A DNA stretch of 64,000 nucleotides from Terebella lapidaria. Taxonomy: Eukaryota; Annelida; Polychaeta; Terebellida; Terebellidae. Below, one piece after another: positions 9,692 to 21,083 of this stretch. How positions within the stretch are numbered: position 1 is the stretch's first letter; every line of letters starts with the position of its first letter. The translations under genes and the position numbers were made by a program. The stretch is taken from assembly GCA_949152475.1 (NCBI GenBank), contig OX424560.1, forward strand, positions 1,178,001 through 1,242,000, read 5' to 3'. The notes beneath the pieces were generated by a model that worked only from the letters and a program-made list of their open reading frames with translations, was not told the origin of the DNA and searched no databases.

Positions 9692-12600
9692 ATTCAAACT
9701 GTTAACCGAAAGAAGGAATTATTTGGTTTCTGTTCCAAGTCTGTTTGTATTGCTTGTGATGTATACATGCATAAACTCACTGAATGATAACATGAGTGGT
9801 AACCAACTCGGCACATGTCAGATTTCTTTATGAACTGTGTTATGAATAGTCACAAATAAGCAGTTACGGTGTGCGTGTTTAAGTGAAACCTTGTACATGT
9901 TTCAGATTTAAAGTTTGTTCAAATATGTAGTGTATTATTTGAATGTTAAAGGAACAATTTCGTTCATAACAAATGCTTATGATGTTCACATACGAGATTC
10001 CATTTGATTCCATTTAACTGTGTGAGAACTGTGTTGTTAGAATAACCAGTATCGGGTGTATAAATGAAGCAATCTGTAGGCTTCAGACGTGAATTAAAAG
10101 TTAATATTCTTTATTGTGAAATAAGGACCATGTTTTTTGTAATGTTTATTACAATGTTTTGTCTTGTTCGAAAATTTGGTGAAAGTTGAAAAAATAAATT
10201 TATAGACAAATATTATGATCATTCAATTGTGATGAACAACGATATCAATTAAGTAATTGACATAAAACACTTATACACACTTATACACTGATAACACCTA
10301 TGAACACACTTATTACTTATGTAATAAAATTTAATATCCTAATCTTTTATTACTATTTCTGATGACATTGCTGCTGTTGAGCATTATGATCAATATTCTC
10401 TCAGACTTCCAACAGCCCTCGCCTACATGTACCGTCCACGAGTGAGAGCACACAAGGGCTGGTATACATGTAGATATTTCAAAAGCATTGCATAACTCAG
10501 TACGCATGATACAATGGATATATGATGCAGAACACAGTTCAAGTAACCATTTAGTTCAATATGCACCAATGATTTCAAATATTGTACAAAAATGATGCAG
10601 CCACCTATCAATCGATGCATATCCAGAGGCAGAAAACCTGTCATGATGTATCTTTCATAAGGAACAGACAGACACGAAACAGCCGATTGATTGGATTTAT
10701 TGTATGCAATATAAAATACCGATATTAAAGGCAACACGTCAATTGACATAAAATACAGAGACATATCAAATGACGTTAAAATAATACAGAATAACACCAG
10801 AAAGCAGTAACCGGCTATTTGCATGCATGTATTTCACAATTATGGCCTATTTCAATAAGGAGAAGACTTATTATGTTACAAATATTATGGATAAATTATG
10901 TACTGGTATAGTTCCCTGGTATATGTTGATGTTTAATCATTGCAATGTATGATCATATGCTCTCCAGATAGAGGTTTTATTCACGAACTCACTCGTCATC
11001 TGTCGTTTGTCGTCCGCCTGAGTCTGTGACATTTTTTTGGCCTGGTGAATTTTCCTATGAAATTGTCAAAACATACCTTGGCCCACTATTTATAGACGTT
11101 TTTGGAAATTCTTCTTTTGATTGATTCGGCTGTTTCGTGGCCACTGTGAATTCACTGCCAAAAATGGCCAATTTGACACAATTTCAAATTTAAAAAAAAA
11201 TTAAATAATTGATTTGACATTCATAATTTGCCATTCATAATTTGCATAAAGATGGTAGACATTGAATCGCTCGAACAGCCCGAAATGTAGGCCCAAAATG
11301 GGCCGACATGCACAAATTGGCCTCTGGGGACAGAACACTTGCAAAGTATAGGTTTGTATTTTGTATGTTTATATTGTTTGAACATATAGGAGGCCATATA
11401 TGGTGCATCATTTGGCGAAGAAATTGACCTCGAATGACCTTGAGTGGTGAACCCCAAGGTTTCTCCTGACATGAAATGTGTAAATTTGCCTATGTTGACA
11501 CTAATCTTGTAGATAAAGCCCAGGAATGTATTATGAGCATATATGTATAGTAATTTACGTATGATAGATCTGTTGGTGAACTCAAACTTGACCTCGAATG
11601 ATATTGAGCGGTGAAACTCCACCGAGCGAATTACGTAAACCTAAAAAAGAACGACGTTATGACGTTTTTATGCAGTAAATTTCAATCGGGGACATTATGA
11701 TATACAGGAGGGCGGGAAAGGCAAATTAAACGCTGATGAAAGGGCCACATGCCTATACTTAGCGATGCCTTGCAGATGCGTTATCTGCATTATTAACTCG
11801 TAAACAATATAAGCACATACTCTTTCTGCAATATAAATATGAAATTTACCAATATATTATTTTCATCGTTATATAAATAAAACTTTATCATGGCTATTGC
11901 AGATTTGCCGTGTATGCTCTCATTTGTGTTGTGTCGCCTATGATTTTTGTCCACGTGTTCAGTTTCTTTTAAATGAATCCTTCGGCAGTGAAAGAATAAT
12001 TTGATAAAATAGAACATATGTTGCTTGAATTATTGATTTATATTTTTATTAGGACACAACGGTACATCAATCATGAACACATACGGCATCGATGTGGTTG
12101 AAATCTTCAACCTCTCCATGTGGTAGGAGAATATTCCCGTGAAGGTTATTTCGTGATGCACTTGAAGTAGAAATCATTAGGGTCTTTATGGTTACTTTTA
12201 CACACACCTGAATAGTTGTAGTTTATCATTTTCATTTGTGATGAATACCACGGAGGGTCAAAGTTACGTTCATTCCGATCGTCCTTTCAGCATTAAAGAG
12301 TAGTACGAATACAGGCCATTATCTCGGAAACTAAGTCGGTGACCCCTTTTTTTATTTCTGTTTTGACTCTATACATTATTCTCGACACTTTGTAAATATT
12401 TTAAGAAATTCTATCGAGCGGTTTTTTCGTAGCGTTAAAAAACAGTGCGAAAGAGGCAGCGAAAATAAACGTTATTTGGCCCGTTCATTTACACTCAAGT
12501 TGTGGTTCATCCCTGGGACATTATGTGCCACGGTTGCCTAACTTATCAGTAATTTTTACTCCAAATAAAACATAATCATTACTACAATAACAACACCAGT

Positions 12601-13549
12601 CTGTGATTATCTGCATACGCAATTCCAAATAGTTTCACTTCCCCGTTACAATATTGACATGCATGTCACACAGGGTCGAAATTACGTGCACTTTTAGTGA
12701 GTTCGGCTGCGTTCAAGTACATCACAAGATCAGGCGGTTATCTCAGAAACTAATTTAAAAAAAAAAAAATTTAGATTTGGACTCCACATATGTTGATATG
12801 GGGTACGGCAAAGTTTAAGAGAAATCTATCGATGAAAATTTTTTCGCCGATATAGTACCAATTGTCTTTAACAAGAACTCAACATGAACACATTTAACAT
12901 AAATTGGCCTCTGCGACCAAGTGATGACATATGAACCTTATGGTTGTATCAGGGTCATATGCATGCAGGGAATCATATGTGCTGGGTCAGTTGATGACCG
13001 GGAACTTGACCTCAGACTACTTCCAGTATTATTATAGCTCAATATCATGCTAAGTTTTACCACGATTTCTACCATTTGGTACATAACATGATATTGGTTT
13101 TAGACTGCATTTCTGTGCAACATTTCTTATAATTGGACCTTTTCAACACTTTCAATCGAGACCTTCTGCTGCAGATATTATACATTTAATTTCAAACATA
13201 TATTTTTTAGAGCCAACACAGCAATTAATTTGGCAAGTTTTGCTTTCAGAAATGTTTTTGTGTTTTCCGCACTCAATTTATATGGGCTTGAGCTTTCATT
13301 ACTACCCAGTAGCTTATGTATTTAGTGTTTCATATATCCACAAATGAGAAACCTACTTCACTGGAGCGTCAAATATATACACTTTCGAAGACGCATCTGA
13401 TATTTTGTTATGCCAATCCTGTAAACATGTATCTGAATATCTCATGTATATTCATGGCGCTTCCTTTGTCTTTGGTGTGCTCCAAAATGACTTCTCGTTT
13501 CCACATCTGAAAAACGAGAAGGTATTCTACGACACAAGCGAGGAATACT
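9692..13549. other. 3' UTR and repeat-rich intergenic DNA
   Basis: After the recombinase stop there is a probable 3' UTR to about 10.2 kb, then AT-rich DNA with no supported gene. Degenerate members of the hairpin-ended family are seen at about 11080-11640 ('GAACATATAGGAGGCCATATATGG', 'TGACCTCGAATGACCTTGAG') and 12890-13080. A 133-residue hydrophobic minus-strand frame at 10423-10824 has no recognisable domain and is not called. Confidence 0.5.
10193..10198 (+). terminator. candidate polyadenylation signal of the recombinase gene
   Basis: AATAAA lies about 500 bp after the stop codon at 9691, in AT-rich sequence fitting a 3' UTR. ATTAAA near 10095 is an alternative. No transcript evidence is available. 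Confidence 0.35.
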
Positions 13550-14640
13550 GGAGTGGTACAAGGGAAGTGCGATATGTACAGGGTAGATGGGAAGTGTACG
13601 GAGGAGAGCGCAAGATATACAGGATAGATGGAAGGGGTACAGGGTGAGTGCGGCATGTACATTGTACATGGAAGTTGTATGGGATAAGAGGAAGGTGTAA
13701 AATGTAGTTGGAAGGTGTACAGGGTAGGCACGGCATCTACATGGTATATGGAAGGTTTATAGGGTAGGTGGAAGGAGTATAGGGTAGGTGGAAGGTGTAC
13801 AGGGTAGGTACGGCATCTACATGGTATATAGAAGGTCTATAGGGTAGGTGGAAGGAGTACAGGGAAGGTGGAAATGTGTACAGGGTAGGTAGAAGGTGTA
13901 CAGGGTAGGCACGGCATCTACATGGTATATTGAAGGTTTATAGGGTAGGTGGAAAGTGTACATTGTAGGTGGAAGGTGTACAGGGTAGACACGGCATCTA
14001 CATGGTATATAGAAGGTTAATAGGGTAGGTGGAAGGAGTACAGGGTAGGTGGAAGGTGTACAGGGTAGGTAGAAGGTGTACAGGGTAGGCACGGCATCTA
14101 CATGGTATATTGAAGGTTTATAGGGTAGGTGGAAAGTGTACATTGTAGGTGGAAGGTGTACAGGGTAGACACGGCATCTACATGGTATATAGAAGGTTAA
14201 TAGGGTAGGTGGAAGGTGTACAGGGTAGGCACGGCATCTACATGGTATATTGAAGGTTTATAGGGTAGGTGGAAAGTGTACATTGTAGGTGGAAGGTGTA
14301 CAGGGTAGACACGGCATATACATGGTATATAGAAGGTTTATAGGGTAGGTGCAAAAGTGTACAGGGTAGTTGGAAGGTGTACAGGGTAGGCACGACATCT
14401 ACATGGTATATAGAAGGTTTATAGGGTAGGTGGAAAGAGTATAGGGTAGGTGGAAGGTGTACAGGGTAGGCACGGCATCTACATGGTATATTGAAGGTTT
14501 ATAAGGTAGGTGGAAAATGTACAGGGTAGGTGGAAGGTGTACAGGGCAGGCACGGCATCTACATGGTATATGGAAGGTTTATAGGGTAGGTGTAAAGGGT
14601 ACAGGGTAGGTGGACGGTGTACATGGTAGGTGCGGTATGT
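13550..14640 (+). repeat. satellite, part 1: 20-bp monomers in 60/80/100-bp groups
   Basis: The array is built of a 20-bp monomer close to GTAGGTGGAAGGTGTACAGG. The landmark CACGGCATCTACATGG recurs at intervals of roughly 60, 80 and 100 bp, i.e. three, four or five monomers. This block looks like the older or less homogenised edge of the satellite that continues to 20740. Confidence 0.8.
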
Positions 14641-16852
14641 ACATGATTTATTGAAGGTGTGTGGGGTAGGTGGACGGCTTACAGGGTAGATGCGGAATGT
14701 ACATGGTATATTGAAGGTGTGTAGGTGCGGGATGTACATGGTATATTGAAGGTGTGTAGGGTAGGTGGACGGTTTACAGGGTAGGTGCGGGATGTACATG
14801 GTATATTGAAGGTGTGCAGGGTAGGTGGACGACTTACAGGGTAGGTGCGAGATGTACATGGTATATTGAAGGTGTGTAGGGTAGGTGGACGGTTTACAGG
14901 GTAGGTGCGGGATGTACATGGTATATTAAAGGTGTGTAGGGTAAGTGGACGGTTTACAGGGTAGATGCGGGATGTACATGGTATATTGAAGGTGTGTGGG
15001 GGTAGGTGGACGGCTTACAGGGTAGGTGCGGGATGTGCATGGTATATTGAAGGTGTGTGGGGGTAGGTGGACGGCTTACAGGGTAGGTGCGGGATGTACA
15101 TGGTATATTGAAGGTGTGTAGGGTAGGTGGACGGTTTACAGGGTAGGTGCGGGATGTAAATGGTATATTGAAGGTGTGTAGGGTAGGTGGACAGTGTACA
15201 GGGTAGGTGGGGGATGTACGTGGTATATTGAAGGTGTGTAGGGTAGGTGGACGGTGTACAGGTTATGTGCGGGATGTACATGGTATATTGAAGGTGTGTA
15301 GGGTAGATGGACGGTGTACACGGTAGGTGCGGGATGTACATGGTATATTGAAGGTGTGTAGGGTAGGTGGACGGCTTACAGGGTTGGTGCGGGATGTACA
15401 TGGCATATTGAAGGTGTGTGGGGTAGGTGGACGGCTTACAGGGTAGGTGCGGGATGTACATGATATATTGAAGGTGTGTAGGGTAGGTGGACGGATTACA
15501 GGGTAGGTGCGGGATGTACGTGGTATATTGAAGGTGTGTAGGGTAGGTGGTTGGTGTACATGGTAGGTGCGGGATGTACATGGTATATGGAAGGTGTGTA
15601 GGGTAGGTGGACGGCTTGCAGGGTAGGTGTGGGATGTACATGGTATATTGAAGGTGTGTAGCGTAGGTGGACGGTTTACAGGGTAGGTGCGGCATGTACA
15701 TGGTATATTGAAGGTGTGTGGGGTAGGTGGACGGCTTACAGGGTAGGTGCGGGATGTACATGGTATATTGACGGTGTGTAGGGTAGGTGGACGGTGTACA
15801 GGGTAGGTGCGGGATGTAAATGGTATATTGAAGGTGTGTAGGGTAGGTGGACGGTGTACAGGGTAGGTGCGGGATGTAAATGGTATATTGAAGGTGTATA
15901 GGGTAGGTGGACGGTGTACAGGGTAGGTGCGGGATGTACATGGTATATTAAAGGTGTGTAGGGTAAGTGGACGGTTTACAGGGTAGATGCGGGATGTACA
16001 TGGTATATTGAAGGTATGTAGGGTAAGTGGACGGTTTACAGGGTAGATGCGGGATGTACATGGTATATTGGAGGTGTGTAGGGTAGGTGGACGGTTTACA
16101 GGGTAGGTGCAGGATGTACATGGTATATTGAAAGCGTGTAGGGTAGGTGGACGGCTTACAGGGTAGGTGCGGGATGTACATGGCATATTGAAGGTGTGTG
16201 GGGTAGGTGGACGGCTTACAGGGTAGGTGTGGGATGTACATGGTATATTGAAGGTGTGTAGGGTAGGTGGACGGTTTACAGGGTAGGTGCGGGATGTACG
16301 TGGTATATTGAAGGTGTGTAGGGTAGGTGGACGGTGTACAGGGTAGGTGCGGGATGTACATGGTATATTGAAGGTGTGTAGGATAGATGGATGGTGTACA
16401 GGGTAGGTGAGGGATGTACATGGTATATTGAAGGTGTGTAGGGTAGGTGGACGGCTTACAGGGTAGGTGCGGGATGTACATGGTATATTGAAGGTGTGTA
16501 GGGTAGGTGGACGGTGTACAGGGTAGGTGCGGGATGTAAATGGTATATTGAAGATGTGTAGGGTAGGTGGACGGTGTACAGGGTAGGTGCGGGATGTACA
16601 TGGTATGTGGAAGGTGTGTAGGGTAGGTGGTCGGTGTTGAGGGTAGGTGCGGGATGTACATGGTATATGGAAGGTGTGTAGGGTAGGTGGACGGTGTACA
16701 GGGTAGGTGCGGGATGTACATGGTATATGGAAGGTGTGTAGGGTAGGTGGACGTCTTACAGGGTAGGTGCGGGATGTACATGGTACATTGAAGGTGTGTG
16801 GGGGTAGGTGGACGGTTTACAGGGTAGGTGCAGGATGTACATGGTATATTGA

Positions 16853-18480
16853 AGGCGTGTAGGGTAGGTGGACGGCTTACAGGGTAGGTGCGGGATGTAC
16901 ATGGCATATTGAAGGTGTGTGGGGTAGGTGGACGGTTTACAGGGTAGGTGTGGGATGTACATGGTATATTGAAGGTGCGTAGGGTGGGTGGACGGTTTAC
17001 AGGGTAGGTGCGGGATGTACGTGGTATATTGAAGGTGTGTAGGGTAGGTGGACGGTGTACAGGGTAGGTGCGGGATGTACATGGTATATTGAAGGTGTGT
17101 AGGATAGATGGATGGTGTACAGGGTAAGTGAGGGATGTACGTGGTATATTGAAGGTGTGTAGGATAGGTGGACGGTGTACAGGTTATGTGCGGGATGTAC
17201 ATGGTATATTGAAGGTGTGTAGGGTAGGTGGACGGTGTACACGGTAGGTGCGGGATGTACATGGTATATTGAAGGTGTGTGGGGTAGGTGGACGGCTTAC
17301 AGGGTTGGTGCGGGATGTATGTGGTATATTGAAGATGTGTAGGGTAGGTGGACGGTGTACAGGGTAGGTGCGGGATGTACATGGTATATGGAAGGTGTGT
17401 AGGGTAGGTGGTCGGTGTACAGGGTAGGTGCGGGATGTACATGGTATATGGAAGGTGTGTAGGGTAGGTGAACGTCTTACAGGGTAGGTGCGGGATGTAC
17501 ATGGTACATTGAAGGTGTGTGGGGGTAGGTGGACGGCTTACAGGGTAGGTGCGTAATGTACATGGTATATTGAAGGTGTGTAGGCTAAGTGGACGGTTTA
17601 CAGGGTAGATGCGGGATGTACATGGTATATTGAAGGTGTGTGGGGTAGGTGGACGGTTTACAGGGTAGATGCGGGATGTACATGGTATATTGGAGGTGTG
17701 TAGGGTAGGTGGACGGTTTACAGGGTAGGTGCAGGATGTACATGGTATATTGAAGGCGTGTAGGGTAGGTGGACGGCTTACAGGGTAGGTGCGGGATGTA
17801 CATGGCATATTGAAGGTGTGTGGGGTAGGTGGACGGTTTACAGGGTAGGTGTGGGATGTACATGGTATATTGAAGGTGCGTAGGGTAGGTGGACGGTTTA
17901 CAGGGTAGGTGCGGGATGTACGTGGTATATTGAAGGTGTGTAGGGTAGGTGGACGGTGTACAGGGTAGGTGCGGGATGTACATGGTATATTGAAGGTGTG
18001 TAGGATAGATGGATGGTGTACAGGGTAAGTGAGGGATGTACGTGGTATATTGAAGGTGTGTAGGATAGGTGGACGGTGTACAGGTTATGTGCGGGATGTA
18101 CATGGTATATTGAAGGTGTGTAGGGTAGGTGGACGGTGTACACGGTAGGTGCGGGATGTACATGGTATATTGAAGGTGTGTGGGGTAGGTGGACGGCTTA
18201 CAGGGTTGGTGCGGGATGTATGTGGTATATTGAAGATGTGTAGGGTAGGTGGACGGTGTACAGGGTAGGTGCGGGATGTACATGGTATATGGAAGGTGTG
18301 TAGGGTAGGTGGTCGGTGTACAGGGTAGGTGCGGGATGTACATGGTATATGGAAGGTGTGTAGGGTAGGTGGACGTCTTACAGGGTAGGTGCGGGATGTA
18401 CATGGTACATTGAAGGTGTGTGGGGGTAGGTGGACGGCTTACAGGGTAGGTGCGTAATGTACATGGTATATTGAAGGTGT
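16853..18480 (+). repeat. higher-order repeat, two copies offset by 901 bp
   Basis: A run of variant 60-bp units from about 16853 recurs from about 17754 in the same order. Private landmarks match at 901 bp: CATGGCATATTG (16900/17801), the GGATAGATGGATGG unit (17102/18003), the CACGGTAGG unit, GTATGTGG, and GTAATGTACATGG near the end. The offset is 15 units plus one base. Confidence 0.8.
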
Positions 18481-19079
18481 GTGGGGGTAGGTGGACGGCT
18501 TACAGGGTAGGTGCGGGATGTACGTGGTATATTGAAGGTGTGTAGGGTAGGTGGACGGCTTACAGGGTAGGTGCGGGATGTACGTGGTATATTGAAGGTG
18601 TGTAGGGTGCGGGATGTACATGGCATATTGAAGGTGTGTGGGGTAGGTGGACGGCTTACAGGGTAGGTGTGGGATGTACATGGTATATTGAAGGTGTGTA
18701 GGGTAGGTGGACGGTTTACAGGGTAGGTGCGGGATGTACGTGGTATATTGAAGGTGTGTAGGGTAGGTGGACGGTGTACAGGGTAGGTGCGGGATGTACA
18801 TGGTATATTGAAGGTGTGTAGGATAGATGGATGGTGTACAGGGTAGGTGCGGGATGTACATGGTATATTGAAGGTGTGTAGGGTAGGTGGACGGCTTACA
18901 GGGTAGGTGCGAGATGTACATGGTATATTGAAGGTGTGTAGGGTAGGTGGACGGTTTACAGGGTAGGTGCGGGATGTACATGGTATATTGAAGGTGTGTA
19001 GGGTAGGTGGACGGTGTACAGGGTAGGTGCGGGATGTACATGGTATATTGAAGGTGTGTGGGGTAGGTGGATGGCTTAC

Positions 19080-20530
19080 AGGGTAGGTGCGGGATGTACA
19101 TGGTATATTGAAAGTGTGTAGGGTAGGTGGACGGTGTACAGGGTAGGTGCGGGATGTAAATGGTATATTGAAGGTGTGTAGGGTAGGTGGACAGTGTACA
19201 GGGTAGGTGCGGGATGTAAATGGTATATTGAAGGTGTGTAGGGTAGGTGGACGGTGTACAGGGTAGGTGCGGGATGTACATGGTATATTAAAGGTGTGTA
19301 GGGTAAGTGGACCTTTTACAGGGTAGATGCGGGATGTACATGGTATATTGAAGGTGTGTGGGGGTAGGTGGACGGCTTACAGGGTAGTTGCAGGATGTAC
19401 ATGGTATACTGAAGGTGTGTGGGGGTAGGTGGACGGCTTACAGGGTAGGTGCGGGATGTACATGGTATATTGAAGGTGTGTAGGGTAGGTGGACGGCTTA
19501 CAGGGTAGGTGCGGGATGTACATGGTATATTGAAGGTGTGTAGGGTAGGTGGACGGCTTACAGGGTAGGTGCGGGATGTACATGGTATATTGAAGGTGTG
19601 TAGGGTAGGTGGACGGTGTACAGGGTAGGTGCGGAATGTACATGGTATATTGAAGGTGTGTAGGGTAGGTGGACGGCTTACAGGGTAGGTGCGGGATGTA
19701 CATGGTATATTGAAGGTGTGTAGGGTAGGTGGACGGCTTACAGGGTAGGTGCGGGATGTACATGGTATATTGAAGGTGTGTAGGGTAGGTGGACGGCTTA
19801 CAGGGTAGGTGCGGGATGTACATGGTATATTGAAAGTGTGTAGGGTAGGTGGACGGTGTACAGGGTAGGTGCGGGATGTAAATGGTATATTGAAGGTGTG
19901 TAGGGTAGGTGGACAGTGTACAGGGTAGGTGCGGGATGTAAATGGTATATTGAAGGTGTGTAGGGTAGGTGGACGGTGTACAGGGTAGGTGCGGGATGTA
20001 CATGGTATATTAAAGGTGTGTAGGGTAAGTGGACCTTTTACAGGGTAGATGCAGGATGTACATGGTATATTGAAGGTGTGTGGGGGTAGGTGGACGGCTT
20101 ACAGGGTAGTTGCAGGATGTACATGGTATACTGAAGGTGTGTGGGGGTAGGTGGACGGCTTACAGGGTAGGTGCGGGATGTACATGGTATATTGAAGGTG
20201 TGTAGGGTAGGTGGACGGCTTACAGGGTAGGTGCGGGATGTACATGGTATATTGAAGGTGTGTAGGGTAGGTGGACGGCTTACAGGGTAGGTGCGGGATG
20301 TACATGGTATATTGAAGGTGTGTAGGGTAGGTGGACGGTGTACAGGGTAGGTGCGGAATGTACATGGTATATTGAAGGTGTGTAGGGTAGGTGGACGGCA
20401 TACAGGGTAGGTGCCGGATGTACATGGTATATTGAAGGTGTGTAGGGTAGGTGGACGGCTTACAGGGTAGGTGCGGGATGTACATGGTATATTGAAGGTG
20501 TGTAGGGTAGGTGGACGGTGTACAGGGTAG
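19080..20530 (+). repeat. higher-order repeat, two copies offset by 722 bp
   Basis: Unit variants between about 19080 and 19800 recur about 722 bp later. Landmarks are GAAAGTGTG (19110/19832), GGACCTTTTACAGG (19310/20032), GGTATACTGAAGG and GCGGAATGTAC. The offset is 12 units plus two bases, so this is a second, independent segmental duplication within the satellite. Confidence 0.75.
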
Positions 20531-20756
20531 GTGCGGGATGTACATGGTATATTGAAGGTGTGTAGGGTAGGTGGACGGCTTACAGGGTAGGTGCGGGATG
20601 TACATGGTATATTGAAGGTGTGTGGGGTAGGTGGACGATTTACAGGGTAGGTGTTGGATGTACATGGTATATTGAAGGTGTGGGGTAGTTGGGAGGTATA
20701 CAGGGTAGATGGAAGGTGTATAGAGAGGAGAGAGGAAGATTCTGCTGGGGACACAG

Positions 20757-21030
20757 TTACAAAGTATATATATATGGAGAAGTTACACAGTCCATATACG
20801 GAGAAGTTACACAGTCCATATGGGGAGCAGTCGTTTTTTCCCGAGAGTTACAAAGTCCAAGTTCGGGGTTACATGGGCCATTTTACATTGTTACCAAGTC
20901 CAAAAAAATGTTACATAGTCCAATATGTTGGTTACAGTGTCCATAGTGGGTTACACCGTCCATATTCACAAGGTTACGGAGTCCATTCTGAAAGTTACAC
21001 AGTCCAAAGGTTGGGTACATAGTCCACTTT
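20757..21030 (+). repeat. array of GTTACA/AGTCCA boxes
   Basis: About ten irregular repeats in which GTTACA (or GTTACC, GTTACG) is followed 1-3 bases later by AGTCCA or GTCCA, e.g. GTTACACAGTCCATA. Variable linkers of roughly 10-25 bp separate them. The boxes are conserved while the linkers are not. The array begins directly after the satellite. Confidence 0.65.
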
Positions 21031-21056
21031 TGGGTGCCAATAAAGAAGGTCCCCCT

Positions 21057-21083
21057 CATTATCATCATCATCATCATCACCAT
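21057..21083 (+). repeat. ATC trinucleotide microsatellite
   Basis: Seven or eight consecutive ATC units with one terminal variant (CACCAT). Confidence 0.85.

Larger units (their letters stand above)
14640..20740 (+). repeat. satellite, part 2: about one hundred 60-bp units
   Basis: A 60-bp unit repeats almost without break. It consists of three diverged relatives of the 20-bp monomer: GTAGGTGGACGGCTTACAGG, then GTAGGTGCGGGATGTACATGG, then TATATTGAAGGTGTGTAGG. Variants (CTT/TTT/GTG after ACGG; TATT/TATG/CATT) are shared between distant units, as expected from unequal exchange. Since 60 is divisible by 3, several minus-strand frames stay open for up to 350 codons (Tyr/Pro/Thr/His-rich). They overlap each other and show no gene signals. 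Confidence 0.92.

Noticed and set aside
10423..10824. 133-codon hydrophobic minus-strand frame resembling a membrane protein
   Set aside because: AT-rich sequence gives hydrophobic translations by chance; no family motif, splice border or repeat elsewhere supports it.
13550..20740. CRISPR-like array
   Set aside because: Units are contiguous 60-bp satellite repeats without unique spacers, in an intron-bearing eukaryotic genome.
13408..20754. Long minus-strand frames of 146-350 codons rich in Tyr, Pro, Thr and His
   Set aside because: They are the 60-bp satellite read in several overlapping frames. The unit length is a multiple of three and has few stops, and there are no splice sites, start context or composition change.
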